From: Hyphomonadaceae bacterium | Lineage (GTDB): Bacteria > Pseudomonadota > Alphaproteobacteria > Caulobacterales > Hyphomonadaceae | Assembly (NCBI GenBank): GCA_028285145.1 | Contig: JANQQC010000046.1 | Location: 1 to 41,131 of the forward strand | Direction: 5' to 3' | Length of the DNA: 41,131 nucleotides | Shown here: piece by piece, positions 23,227-33,740 of the stretch | Numbering within the stretch: position 1 is the stretch's first letter | Layout of the letters: each line of letters opens with the position of its first letter | Position numbers and translations under genes: made by a program | The notes under the pieces: model-generated | Seen by the model: only the letters and a program-made list of their open reading frames with translations | Databases searched by the model: none | What the model was told of the DNA's origin: nothing

Positions 23227-23568
23227 CTAATCACCCTCGCCGGGCGCGGCGCTGAAGTATTTTTCCAGCTTGTCGGTTTCCTGGGCGTATTTCTCGCGGT
23301 CGGCCGGCGGTTCCTTCATACGGGTGATGTTTGGCCAGACCTTGGCGTACTCCGTATTCAGCTTCAGCCACTTGGAATCCGGGTCGTCCTCGGTGTCAGG
23401 CTTGATCGCCTCGACGGGGCATTCAGGCTCACACACACCGCAGTCAATGCATTCATCAGGATGAATGACGAGCATGTTCTCGCCTTCATAAAAGCAGTCG
23501 ACAGGGCATACTTCGACGCAATCCATGTATTTGCAGCGAATACAGGCGTCGATGACAATATAGGTCAT
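23227..23568 (-). CDS. fdxA: Ferredoxin FdxA (7Fe-8S)
   Basis: 113 aa, electron carrier with one [3Fe-4S] and one [4Fe-4S] cluster. The cysteine pattern [19 protein letters not shown] then [17 protein letters not shown] is of the Azotobacter FdI/FdxA type, and the C-terminal extension with [17 protein letters not shown] is typical of the alphaproteobacterial form. No dedicated redox partner lies next to it. Its start at 23568 follows the TerB-like gene by 57 bases on the same strand. Confidence 0.95.
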   Translation of the reverse strand: MTYIVIDACIRCKYMDCVEVCPVDCFYEGENMLVIHPDECIDCGVCEPECPVEAIKPDTEDDPDSKWLKLNTEYAKVWPNITRMKEPPADREKYAQETDKLEKYFSAAPGEGD

Positions 23569-23625
23569 GGGCAGGTGGGCCTTACGTGTCTTGAACGGGC
23601 GACATGGCGGCGCGATAGGCCTATG

Positions 23626-24078
23626 TCAATCGCTACTAGCCGCAAGGGCCTCCGCTGCTTTCCTCGCTTTAGCTCTGCTAATGTCATCGACGTGCAAAAG
23701 GGAGGCAACATGACGAATAAAGGCGTCCTCGAACTTGGACTTTTCACCGTCTGACAGGGCAACCCGGTAGAGCCCCTGAATCAGGCTGGTGCGCTCACTC
23801 ATGGCAAGGCGTTTCACGTGTTTGGTGAATTCATGCGCGCCGGTCGCTTCCTCGGCGAGGCGTTCGCCCTCCTCCAGCACGGCATCGGCTCGATCAGCGT
23901 CAAACTGGAAACTCTCCAGAAGAATTTCCGCAATCTGATCGCTTTCAATATTGGCGTAGACGCCATCTGCGAGCGCCGCTTCGACGAGCAGGGCAGCGGC
24001 GGCGACATACGGGTCGGTCGTCGTTTCCGGCTGCGGATCGTTTGAGCCGTTGAACAGCTTTTTCAGCGAGTCAAACAT
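23626..24078 (-). CDS. TerB-like helical protein
   Basis: 150 aa, all helical: DPYVAAAALLVEAALADGVYANIES (acidic loop DGVYANIE) and, in the second half, LIQGLYRVALSDGEKSKFEDAFIRHVASLL. These two related acidic-loop helical repeats match the TerB-like (tellurite-resistance-type) fold, which may bind metal. There is no ter operon around, so tellurite resistance should not be assumed. Start ATG 24078 (GGAGA before it) overlaps the end of the S4 gene by 8 bases, so translation is coupled. Confidence 0.82.
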   Translation of the reverse strand: MFDSLKKLFNGSNDPQPETTTDPYVAAAALLVEAALADGVYANIESDQIAEILLESFQFDADRADAVLEEGERLAEEATGAHEFTKHVKRLAMSERTSLIQGLYRVALSDGEKSKFEDAFIRHVASLLHVDDISRAKARKAAEALAASSD

Positions 24079-24360
24079 TGTCTTCTCCAAGTCGCTGATA
24101 GAGCGCTGCTGCCTCCGCCGCCGGTCCACGGCGGGTGCCCAGCGCCAAAATCTCGATCGCCTCTATAACCTTCCCCCGGACAAAGGTCACCTGATCGCCG
24201 GGCGCGACCGTGGCCCCCGGCTTGGTGACCCGCCGCGTGTCACCATAGCGGGTCAGCCGCACACCGCGCGCGCTGATCTGTTTGGACGCCAGCGCGCGGG
24301 TCTTGAAGAACCGTGCGCGCCAGAGCCAGACATCCAGCCGAATTGTTTCGATGGCGTCGC

Positions 24361-24364
<4 letters not shown>
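24071..24364 (-). CDS. S4-domain RNA-binding protein (Hsp15-like)
   Basis: 97 aa, one S4 domain: IRLDVWLWRARFFKTRALASKQISARGVRL (about residues 8-40) and GDQVTFVRGKVIEAIEIL. Related E. coli Hsp15 binds stalled 50S subunits with tRNA after heat shock; the similar role here is inferred. It begins with TTG whose last two bases share the TGA stop of the helicase (TTGA at 24361-24364), so its translation depends on the helicase gene. Order helicase-S4-fdxA-carD is widespread in alphaproteobacteria; here a TerB-like gene lies between the S4 gene and fdxA. Confidence 0.9.
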
Positions 24365-27018
<2,654 letters not shown>

Positions 27019-27134
27019 GGAGCGCTCGTCTTTCAAATGATCGGAGAGGGAAACAAGCTTTATGTCGCCGCTTTGACGTTCGCTCAAGAGGCGAGGTGCC
27101 CTGCGGCGTCTCGGCACTCGCGCGCCCAAAAATC

Positions 27135-27151
27135 AAATGATATATCTTTTC
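27135..27151. promoter_or_regulatory. 17-bp near-palindrome, copy 1
   Basis: AAATGATATATCTTTTC; core GATATATC is a perfect palindrome, and 16 bp are palindromic with one mismatched pair. It ends 23 bases before the membrane-protein start at 27175. An exact reverse-complement copy is at 29679-29695. It is a probable operator shared by two promoters. Confidence 0.6.
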
Positions 27152-27174
27152 CGAAGTGCCTTGGGGAGGAAGAC

Positions 27175-27882
27175 ATGGCAGACTTTCTGATCACGCATGA
27201 GCTTGCGATCCTGCGATGGCTCCACATTGTCGCGATGGTCTACTGGCTTGGCGGTGAGTGGGGCGTCTTCCAAACCTCCTACAAGGTCGTGAACCCGGCG
27301 CTTCCGCTGGAAGAGCGCCAGCGCCACATGGACACCGCCTACCGCATCGACATCATGGCGCGCACGGGCATCATCTCCCTTCTGCCGCTGGGCCTCCATA
27401 TGGGCTATCTCTGGGGCATGTGGGGCGACCGTGGGACCGGCGAAGGGGCCTGGCTTATTCCGGTGATCTGGATCACATGGATCGTCTGGATGGCAATCAC
27501 ATGGGGGGCCTTCGCCAAGCGCGGCACGAAATGGTTCAAGCCGCTCTCCGACATCGAAGACTGGACCCGCTACATTCTGATCCCGACTCTGATCATCGTT
27601 TCGATCACCTCCCTGCTCGGCAATGGGCCGTTCGAAGCTGGGCCCGGACAAAAATGGTACGCGGCCAAGCTCCTGACCTTCGGCCTTGCCCTCATCATCG
27701 GCGTCGTGCTGCGCCTGATCATGCATGAATGGCAGAAGCTGTTCCCGGTGCTCGCGGCCGGTCCGAACCCGGAAGCGGAGATCAAGCTGAAGCGGTCGAT
27801 CAATCTTGGCCGCAACATCGCCTATCTGTACTGGGTCCTGATCCTGACAACCGCCTTCTTCGGAGCCGTGAAGCCCTTCTAG
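27175..27882 (+). CDS. Uncharacterised multi-pass membrane protein
   Basis: 235 aa; family not firmly recognised. About five or six membrane segments: near residues 12-30 (LRWLHIVAMVYWLGGEWGVF), 60-80, 92-112, 135-152, 165-183 and 213-232. Histidines at segment edges (HELAILRWLH, GLHMGYLWG, MHEWQ) could hold heme or metal, as in CopD or DUF2269-type proteins, but this is only a resemblance. A strong GGGGAGGA precedes ATG 27175. It is divergent from the helicase and has the 17-bp near-palindrome in its leader. Confidence 0.78.
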   Translation: MADFLITHELAILRWLHIVAMVYWLGGEWGVFQTSYKVVNPALPLEERQRHMDTAYRIDIMARTGIISLLPLGLHMGYLWGMWGDRGTGEGAWLIPVIWITWIVWMAITWGAFAKRGTKWFKPLSDIEDWTRYILIPTLIIVSITSLLGNGPFEAGPGQKWYAAKLLTFGLALIIGVVLRLIMHEWQKLFPVLAAGPNPEAEIKLKRSINLGRNIAYLYWVLILTTAFFGAVKPF

Positions 27883-27897
27883 CGCAGTGTCGCAAGA

Positions 27898-27935
27898 GCC
27901 ACCGCCTTGATCTGACACAAGGTCAGGACGGTGGC
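27898..27935. promoter_or_regulatory. Dyad with weak FNR/FixK-like half-site
   Basis: GCCACCG (27898-27904) pairs with CGGTGGC (27929-27935), and CCTTG with CAAGG inside. The inner TTGATCTGACACAA keeps one good TTGAT half-site of the FNR/FixK type; the other half is degenerate. It may be a stem closing the upstream transcript or a control site for the gene at 27976. Confidence 0.3.
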
Positions 27936-27975
27936 CTGTTCCCTAGAATGAGGCTTTCGCGACCTGGAGACTCTC

Positions 27976-28503
27976 ATGGAAACGAATGCGACACCGGTCT
28001 ACGGCACCAGTGACAATCCGACAGAATGCTGCCCGCGCTTCAATGCAGAAGACTGGGACGGTCAGACACTGCACTTCGAGAATAAGCGGTTTGTGAAAGC
28101 CAAGACGAAAAGCCTGATGCATGTTCCGCTGAACATCGGCTCGGTGATGACCCATACGTTCGAAGCGATGGAAAAGGCGGACGCTGTCGATGAACCCCAG
28201 TCCCTGGTGCTGAGCCGCGACCTGTCACCCTGGTCGGCGGAACATCTCTTCGCCGTTCCCAAGGACGTGCCCGGTGAAAAGATGGTCCGGCTAAGCGGCG
28301 ACTTCCGGACCCGAGTATTTGAGGGAAAGTACAGGGACACGCCGAAATGGGGTGAGGCGTTCGAAGAGGAACTGGAAGCAGAAGGGCTCGACGTCGACGA
28401 GACATATTTCTTCTACACGACCTGTCCCAAGTGCGCGAAAACCTACGGCAAGAACTACGTCGTGGCGGTCGCCAAGGTCGAACCACACGACAATGCTGAT
28501 TGA
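27976..28503 (+). CDS. Conserved protein with CPKCAKxYG motif
   Basis: 175 aa. The N-terminus has ECCPRFNAEDWDG, the middle FVKAKTKSLMHVPLNIGSVM and SRDLSPWSAEHLF, and the end YFFYTTCPKCAKTYGKNYVV. The paired cysteines at CCP and CPKC could hold a metal. I recognise it as a conserved bacterial family sometimes labelled hydrolase, with no proven activity. There is no signal peptide or membrane segment. The ribosome binding site (GGAGA) sits eight bases before ATG 27976. It stands alone, convergent with the lipoprotein gene. Confidence 0.8.
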   Translation: METNATPVYGTSDNPTECCPRFNAEDWDGQTLHFENKRFVKAKTKSLMHVPLNIGSVMTHTFEAMEKADAVDEPQSLVLSRDLSPWSAEHLFAVPKDVPGEKMVRLSGDFRTRVFEGKYRDTPKWGEAFEEELEAEGLDVDETYFFYTTCPKCAKTYGKNYVVAVAKVEPHDNAD

Positions 28504-28522
28504 TCGCTAAGCTCCAGGCTGC

Positions 28523-29356
28523 TCAGAACGTCGGCTCTGGTGGCGGCGCTGTCACGAAGAAGATCGTGTCATCGAAATCGCCGGACAAGTCGAAATCGGT
28601 CCAGATCGCTTCATTGGACTTCACACCGTCATAGAAAAGACGGACGCGGCCGGGCTGTACCCAATCAATCCCCGGTTTGGTGTAGAAGTGGGAATAGCGC
28701 CGCTCATGCCAGCCGCGCGGCGTATCAAAGCCTACATAAAGAATGGCCGCATCGCTCTGGCGAATACCAAACAGGGTTTCCCCGCCGGATGGATCCGTCA
28801 GCGCCACCATGTAAGCTGGCGCGCCATCGATCAGCCGATCCTGCTTTCGGGTCTGCGTCCAGCCTTCATCCAGCGCGTTCCGGATCGCACCGAAACCGAA
28901 ATTGTTCGACCACATGGCGTTTGCTGACTGGTCTTCCATCGGTCCGTCCTGATTGGATGTCGTCTCGCCATCAAAAGCGATCAGCATGGCGAGATTGTCC
29001 TTGGTCCAGGCTTCGATACGCACCTTGCCATTGGCGGCATGTGCATCGCGCTTCTCATCGCCAAACACACGCCACATCGCATAGCGATCCCACATCACCG
29101 TGCCCTCCGGGCGATAGATGATGTTGTAGCCGGTCAGCTTCAGCCGGCCCGGCCGCACCCACGTGTCTCCACCAGCCGCAGCATGGGCCCGAGCGATAAT
29201 TTCAGCGCCTGAGAGGGCCGGCTCCGCCTCGAAACTCGCAGCCATTTCCGAGGCCGCCTCAAGGGCAGGCGGCCCGGAAACAGTCGCCGGCGTCTCGGCG
29301 GAAGGCACAGCCGCGCAGCCCGCAAGCAGAGCCCCGGCGATCAAGATACGGATCAT
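28523..29356 (-). CDS. Putative outer-membrane-type lipoprotein, unknown function
   Basis: 277 aa. It starts MIRILIAGALLAGCAAV: a lipoprotein signal with lipobox LLAGC, so the mature protein would be anchored at Cys14. The body (GAEIIARAHAAAGGDTWVRPGRLKLTGYN, later YMVALTDPSGGETLFGIRQSD and RYSHFYTKPGIDWVQPGRVRLFYDG) looks like a beta-rich LolA/outer-membrane-lipoprotein-like fold, but the family is not certain. The ATG overlaps the TGA of the DUF1330 gene (ATGA), so the two are translated together and possibly work in one pathway. Confidence 0.78.
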   Translation of the reverse strand: MIRILIAGALLAGCAAVPSAETPATVSGPPALEAASEMAASFEAEPALSGAEIIARAHAAAGGDTWVRPGRLKLTGYNIIYRPEGTVMWDRYAMWRVFGDEKRDAHAANGKVRIEAWTKDNLAMLIAFDGETTSNQDGPMEDQSANAMWSNNFGFGAIRNALDEGWTQTRKQDRLIDGAPAYMVALTDPSGGETLFGIRQSDAAILYVGFDTPRGWHERRYSHFYTKPGIDWVQPGRVRLFYDGVKSNEAIWTDFDLSGDFDDTIFFVTAPPPEPTF

Positions 29357-29649
29357 GACGGGTCCTCCACGACCATGATGTTGACCTCTGAGATGGCTTC
29401 ACGCGCAGCCTTCAAAGGCGCGTACTCTGGAGACGTGTAGAAGGCATCCAGCGCCGCCCGGTCCGGCCATTTCGAAATCACAGCGCTTGTTCCGTCGAAC
29501 AGGCCGCCCTCGAGCGTCGTGACACCGGGTGCGCGAACGACATATTCTCCGCCGAACTGGCCGATCAGTTGCGCGGTGGGCATGCCATACTCCTTTATGA
29601 ACCGATCCCGATCGTGGATTTTCGCGAAGACAATCATGTATGCGGCCAT
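29353..29649 (-). CDS. DUF1330 family protein
   Basis: 98 aa ferredoxin-like (dimeric alpha-beta barrel) fold: AAYMIVFAKIHDRDRFIKEYG, GGEYVVRAPGVTTLEG, and ISKWPDRAALDAFYTSPEYAPLKAAR are the usual DUF1330 landmarks. No catalytic role is established. ATG 29649 follows AAGGG by six bases; the frame is open to 29715. It is divergent from the VOC-led operon, and the second copy of the 17-bp near-palindrome lies 29 bases before its start. Confidence 0.86.
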   Translation of the reverse strand: MAAYMIVFAKIHDRDRFIKEYGMPTAQLIGQFGGEYVVRAPGVTTLEGGLFDGTSAVISKWPDRAALDAFYTSPEYAPLKAAREAISEVNIMVVEDPS

Positions 29650-29678
29650 TTTGGCCCTTTCAGTCTGGAGTGGCGCGT

Positions 29679-29695
29679 GAAAAGATATATCATTT
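29679..29695. promoter_or_regulatory. 17-bp near-palindrome, copy 2
   Basis: GAAAAGATATATCATTT, the exact reverse complement of 27135-27151. Read toward the DUF1330 gene it has the same orientation and nearly the same distance to the start (29 bases) as copy 1 has to its gene (23 bases). It lies between the divergent DUF1330 gene and the VOC operon. Confidence 0.6.
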
Positions 29696-29741
29696 CCAGA
29701 GACCCGCCCGGTCAAGGGCGAAACGTAAAGGGCTGAGCCTC

Positions 29742-30626
29742 ATGAAACTCCTGCGCGCTGCGACACTCACTGTCGCCGATCTCGACCGCTCCGTCGAAAA
29801 CTACTCCAAATACTTCGACTATTCGGTCACGGAGACCGGGACCGTCCCGGGAGATCTTGCCGCCAGCTGGGGCACGCCGGCCAGCGCGGGCCAGCCCTAC
29901 GCCATCATGTCCCCGGCGTCCGGCACAGAGATTTATCTCCGTCTGATCGAGCAGCCGCCCGTGGAAGGCTTCAAGGCGCTGCGCTCTTATGGCTGGAACG
30001 CGATCGAGATCTGCGTGCAGGACGTGCTCGCCGCAAATGCCCGCATGGAAGACAGCCCGTTCGAAATCATCGGCCCGCCGCGCGAGATTGAAGGTCTGGA
30101 CGCCATCTACCCGATGCAGGTGAAAGGCCCGGACGAAGAGATCGTCTATCTTACCCAGATCCGCGATGATCTTCCCGCTTTCGATCTGCCACGCGCCACA
30201 GCCCCCATCGACCGGCTCTTCATTCTGGTCCTCGGCTGCAGCGACATGAAGGCCTCTCTCGACTGGATGGTGAAACATGCCGGGGTCGAGATCGGACGGG
30301 ACGAAATGGAAATCGTCTACACCATGCTGGCCAAGGCCTACGGCACGCCGGAAGACGAACTGCATGTCATCTCGACGATGATCCACGGCCGCGACGTGTT
30401 CCTGGAACTTGATCAGTATCCTGACGCCGCCATTATCCGCCCGCAGCATGACGGCATGCTACCACCCGGCTGCGCCATCGGCACGCTCTGGCATCCTGAC
30501 TTTGACAGCCTGCCCGGCCCATGGATTTCCGAACCCGTCGTGCGCGACGGGCCTGTCTATAAAGGTAAGCGTGTCGGAACGATGCGTGATCTCGATGGCG
30601 CATTGATCGAGATGGTTGAAGGCTGA
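29742..30626 (+). CDS. Two-domain VOC family protein (dioxygenase/glyoxalase type)
   Basis: 294 aa with two vicinal oxygen chelate modules: residues 1-140 (LLRAATLTVADLDRSVENYSKYFDY) and about 158-294 (LFILVLGCSDMKASLDWMVKHAGVEI, ending TMRDLDGALIEMVEG). The layout is that of ring-cleavage dioxygenases or glyoxalases, but clear His-His-Glu ligands are not all visible, so the reaction is open. ATG 29742; its TGA shares an A with the next ATG. First gene of a four-gene plus-strand run, probably one transcript starting near copy 2 of the 17-bp near-palindrome. Confidence 0.84.
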   Translation: MKLLRAATLTVADLDRSVENYSKYFDYSVTETGTVPGDLAASWGTPASAGQPYAIMSPASGTEIYLRLIEQPPVEGFKALRSYGWNAIEICVQDVLAANARMEDSPFEIIGPPREIEGLDAIYPMQVKGPDEEIVYLTQIRDDLPAFDLPRATAPIDRLFILVLGCSDMKASLDWMVKHAGVEIGRDEMEIVYTMLAKAYGTPEDELHVISTMIHGRDVFLELDQYPDAAIIRPQHDGMLPPGCAIGTLWHPDFDSLPGPWISEPVVRDGPVYKGKRVGTMRDLDGALIEMVEG

Positions 30627-31639
30627 TGAAACGCGTCGTCCTGAAGCAGGCCATCGACCACAAGCCCCGGGCAGACGACTTCGATCTCATTGAGACTGAC
30701 ACCCCGCCCTGCCCCGAAGGCGGAGTGTTGGCGCGCACCGTCTACCTGTCGCTTGATCCTTATGTCGGCTCCCGCCTGCGCGGGCGGCATATGGGCGAAG
30801 CCCCGCCAGAACCGATGGTCGGCGCGATCCCGGGCGCGGTCGTCGCTCAGGTGATCGAAAGCCAGGCGGATGGCCTTACAGCTGGCGATTGGATCCAGTC
30901 CATGGAAGGCGGCTGGGAAGAGACCTGCGCCATTGCGGGCGAGCACTGCCGCAAGATCGATGCGAACGTCGCCCCACTCTCAGCCCATGCTGGCGTCCTC
31001 GGCATGCCGGGCCTCACCGCATGGGCCGGCATCACACAGCTCGCCAAGGCCGGCGAAGGCGACATCGTACTGGTCGACGCCGCCGCTGGGCCGGTCGGCG
31101 GAACCGTTGGACAGATCGCCCGCATCAAGGGTGCCTCGCACGTCGTCGGGATTGCGGGCGGGCCTGAGAAATGCGCGCTCGTCGAGAACACTTATGGGTT
31201 TGATGCCTGCATCGATTATAAGGCCCATGGCTGGCAGGACGCACTCGGGCAGGCACTCCCGGATGGACTCACAGTCTTCTTCGAAAACGTCTCGGCCGAC
31301 ATGGCTATGCTCGCGCTGACGCATGCGCAGATCTATGCGCGCGGCGTTCTCTGCGGGCTGGTGGATGCCTACCATACAGAGAGCCAGAGCCAGCATCCGC
31401 TGAACGCCGGCCTTATCATCGGCAAGCGCGCCCAGCTGTCCGGGCTTGTGGTCTACGACTTCTACGACCGCTGGAGCGAGTATGTCGCCGAAGCCGCGCC
31501 ATGGATCGCCGCCGGCAAGCTGAACTTCGCCGAGGATCGCGCCGAAGGGCTGGAGAATGCCCCGACCTTGTTCGAGCGGCTGATGGATGGCCAGAACATC
31601 GGCAAGGCCGTGGTCGCGGTTGCCGCCGAGGAGGCTTGA
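30626..31639 (+). CDS. NADP-dependent MDR oxidoreductase
   Basis: 337 aa of the zinc-free medium-chain reductase group (leukotriene B4 12-hydroxydehydrogenase/CurA type), which reduces activated C=C bonds with NADPH. N-terminal GroES-like domain: YLSLDPYVGSRLRG; then GMPGLTAWAGITQLAKAGEGD and the nucleotide-binding AAAGPVGGTVGQIARIKG. No zinc-binding cysteine set is present, as expected. Start overlaps the VOC stop (TGATG), so they are coupled, suggesting successive steps on the same small molecule. Substrate unknown. Confidence 0.92.
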   Translation: MKRVVLKQAIDHKPRADDFDLIETDTPPCPEGGVLARTVYLSLDPYVGSRLRGRHMGEAPPEPMVGAIPGAVVAQVIESQADGLTAGDWIQSMEGGWEETCAIAGEHCRKIDANVAPLSAHAGVLGMPGLTAWAGITQLAKAGEGDIVLVDAAAGPVGGTVGQIARIKGASHVVGIAGGPEKCALVENTYGFDACIDYKAHGWQDALGQALPDGLTVFFENVSADMAMLALTHAQIYARGVLCGLVDAYHTESQSQHPLNAGLIIGKRAQLSGLVVYDFYDRWSEYVAEAAPWIAAGKLNFAEDRAEGLENAPTLFERLMDGQNIGKAVVAVAAEEA

Positions 31640-31642
31640 GCG

Positions 31643-32455
31643 ATGAGCGAGGTCCGCAAGCTCTACGTCAATGGCGCGTACGGCCAGATCCACCTGCGCT
31701 TCGCCGTCGATCAGGGTACGGGCGACAAGCCGCCCCTGATGTGCCTGCATCAAAGCCCGAAATGCGGCCTTGAATTCGAGACCTTCATGAAAGCGGCCGG
31801 CCACGACCGGGCGGTCTATGCGCCGGATTATCCGGGCTATGGCATGTCGGACGCGCCGCCTCAGGAAAGCGACGCGACCATCCCGATGTATGCACGGTCC
31901 ATGTGGGAGGTCGCCGATGCGCTCGGGCTGGAAAAGGTCGATCTGTTCGGCAATCACACCGGTGCGAAAGTCGCCGCCGAAATGGCGGTCCAGCAGCCGG
32001 ACCGGGTCCACGCCATCGTCATGGTGTCGGCTGCGATCCTGACCGATGAAGAGCGGGAAATGTTCAAGGACATGTTCACGCCCATTCCGCTGGATGCCGA
32101 AGCCTCGCGGATCAAGATCAGCTGGGACCGCATCTATGAACGCCGCGGCCCCGGCCAGACGCTGGAAATGCTGGATCGCTCGCTCTTCATGAACATGATG
32201 GGCGGCGAAGCCTATGAATGGGGCCACGTCGCCGCCTTTGCATGGGGCGAACCCTTCGAGCGCGCCCTTGGCGAGCTGCCCCACCGCATCACCCTCCTGA
32301 ACCCGTCCGACGACCTGACCGAATGCACCCGCCGCGCCGAACCCCTCATGAAGAATGGCGAGATCGTCGAGCTGCCGGACTGGGGCTATGGCTTCATGGA
32401 TGTCAGTCCACAGGAAACCGCCGACCTTGTGCTTGGGAAGCTCGACGCGAGCTGA
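31643..32455 (+). CDS. Alpha/beta hydrolase-fold protein with non-serine elbow
   Basis: 270 aa. The fold is clear: LHQSPKCGLEF (oxyanion region, where HGxP is usual), DYPGYGMSD, and the elbow DLFGNHTGAKVAAEMAVQQP. The nucleophile position GxSxG reads G-N-H-T-G: histidine stands where serine should be. The usual late GH dipeptide reads WGYGFMD, so the base histidine is also missing. A related branch with YHTGA at this place exists, so this is a family trait rather than a mutation; it may be a non-hydrolytic lyase or isomerase. Starts three bases after the MDR gene. Confidence 0.85.
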   Translation: MSEVRKLYVNGAYGQIHLRFAVDQGTGDKPPLMCLHQSPKCGLEFETFMKAAGHDRAVYAPDYPGYGMSDAPPQESDATIPMYARSMWEVADALGLEKVDLFGNHTGAKVAAEMAVQQPDRVHAIVMVSAAILTDEEREMFKDMFTPIPLDAEASRIKISWDRIYERRGPGQTLEMLDRSLFMNMMGGEAYEWGHVAAFAWGEPFERALGELPHRITLLNPSDDLTECTRRAEPLMKNGEIVELPDWGYGFMDVSPQETADLVLGKLDAS

Positions 32456-32468
32456 TAGCAAGCCGGTC

Positions 32469-33017
32469 ATGGTAACCGGGCATGTCTTCATTGCGACCAG
32501 TCTGGACGGCTTCATCGCCCGGCCGGATGGCACGATTGACTGGCTCGAACATCAGGACACCGGTGCCGAAGATCACGGCTATGACGCCTTCATGGCATCG
32601 GTCGATGGCCTCGTCATGGGGCGCGGCACATTCGAGACCGTCAGGCAGTTTGATCCATGGCCCTATGCCAAACCGGTCATCGTGCTGAGCCAGACAATGA
32701 GCGAGGCCGACCTCCCGGACCGTTTGGACGGGCATGTCGAGATCAGCCGCGAAACCCCGGTCGATCTGATGGAACGCCTATCGACGACACGCTGGTCCCG
32801 CGCCTATGTGGATGGCGGGCAGGTCATCCAGTCCTTCCTGCGCGAGGGCCTGATCGAAACGCTGACGCTCACCCGCATTCCGATCCTGATCGGATCAGGC
32901 CGGCCGCTCTTCGGGACGCTGCCGCAAGACGTCCAATTGGAGCATCTGGAGACAAAGAGCTTCCCGTCCGGCTTTGTCAGCTCGACCTACCGGGTACAGA
33001 ATCCGATTACCCCTTAG
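32469..33017 (+). CDS. Dihydrofolate reductase family protein (RibD C-terminal type)
   Basis: 182 aa: FIATSLDGFIARPDGTIDWLE at the start, VDGLVMGRGTFETVRQF, AYVDGGQVIQSFLREGLIETLTLTRIPILIGSGRPLFG. This is the RibD-C/DHFR-like fold of unknown-substrate NADPH reductases, not the housekeeping folate enzyme. ATG 32469 is 13 bases after the hydrolase stop; it is probably the last gene of the operon. It converges on the TetR gene (57 bases). Confidence 0.9.
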   Translation: MVTGHVFIATSLDGFIARPDGTIDWLEHQDTGAEDHGYDAFMASVDGLVMGRGTFETVRQFDPWPYAKPVIVLSQTMSEADLPDRLDGHVEISRETPVDLMERLSTTRWSRAYVDGGQVIQSFLREGLIETLTLTRIPILIGSGRPLFGTLPQDVQLEHLETKSFPSGFVSSTYRVQNPITP

Positions 33018-33074
33018 GCGTTCGTCGTTGCGCAGATGAAAGAGCTGCCGACAGGTGCAACGGCGTCATGGATA

Positions 33075-33662
33075 TCAATCCGCCCCTGCCCGCAAAGAGT
33101 CGAGCAGAGCATCTAGCGTAACCTTTAAGACAGCCGTCGAGTCCTTTCCGGTGCGCAGACGGTGAAGGGCGGCTTCGCCGACAAGCGCGTTCAGCAAGGC
33201 CGCTGTCAGTTTGATGTCCTGAAGCTCGATCTCCCCGGCAGTCGCAGCCGCCTTCAGAAACGCCTCGATATGCTTCAGGCTGATCCTGTCTTCGATCTCT
33301 TTCGCCTTCCGGGAGCCGAGCGCGGAAGGCCCGATTTCGAAGAGCATTTTCGAGACGCTCGGCCTGCGAACTTCCCGCATCCAGGCGATGTACACATCCC
33401 GCAACTGGCTAAGCGGCGTTCCATCATCATCGACCGTTTTCAAGGCGCGTTCGATGGCCTCGCGCGATTCCTCTTCATAGAGCGCTTCAATGATGTCCGC
33501 CTTGCTCCGGAAGTGATGATACATCGCTCCTTTGCTCAGGCCGGTTTCGGCAAGCACCTGCTGAGTCGTCGTGGCATCGAACCCGCGTTTCAGAAACGAG
33601 GCCCGGAAAGTTTTCAAAAGCTGGGCTCTGGTTGAGTCAGAGCGCTGTTTCTGTGTCGCCAT
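33075..33662 (-). CDS. TetR family regulator (first of two)
   Basis: 195 aa. N-terminal DNA-binding domain with STRAQLLKTFRASFLKRGFDATTTQQVLAETGLSKGAMYHHF, a standard TetR helix-turn-helix, including the YHHFRSKADII end; the C-terminal half is a helical ligand-binding domain. A perfect 13-bp palindrome (33702-33714) lies between it and the divergent SnoaL-like gene, so it should repress itself and that gene. The ligand is unknown. Confidence 0.94.
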   Translation of the reverse strand: MATQKQRSDSTRAQLLKTFRASFLKRGFDATTTQQVLAETGLSKGAMYHHFRSKADIIEALYEEESREAIERALKTVDDDGTPLSQLRDVYIAWMREVRRPSVSKMLFEIGPSALGSRKAKEIEDRISLKHIEAFLKAAATAGEIELQDIKLTAALLNALVGEAALHRLRTGKDSTAVLKVTLDALLDSLRAGAD

Positions 33663-33701
33663 TATTCTTCTTTACAAACCGGCCAGTTCCTCGCAATACA
33701 G

Positions 33702-33714
33702 ACCGACGGTCGGT
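33702..33714. promoter_or_regulatory. TetR-type operator
   Basis: ACCGAC-G-GTCGGT, a perfect palindrome of the kind bound by many TetR regulators, 39 bases before the TetR start and 26 before the SnoaL-like start, in a divergent promoter region. Confidence 0.78.
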
Positions 33715-33740
33715 TTATAAAACGAAAGTGGAAGGAACTC

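Noticed and set aside
23626-24078. Tellurite resistance determinant
   Set aside because: Only a TerB-like fold; no other ter genes and the genomic context is RNA and stress related.
30980-32533. 517-codon open frame opposite the MDR and hydrolase genes
   Set aside because: Spans the boundary of two well-supported plus-strand genes and has no recognisable domain; a GC-bias shadow.
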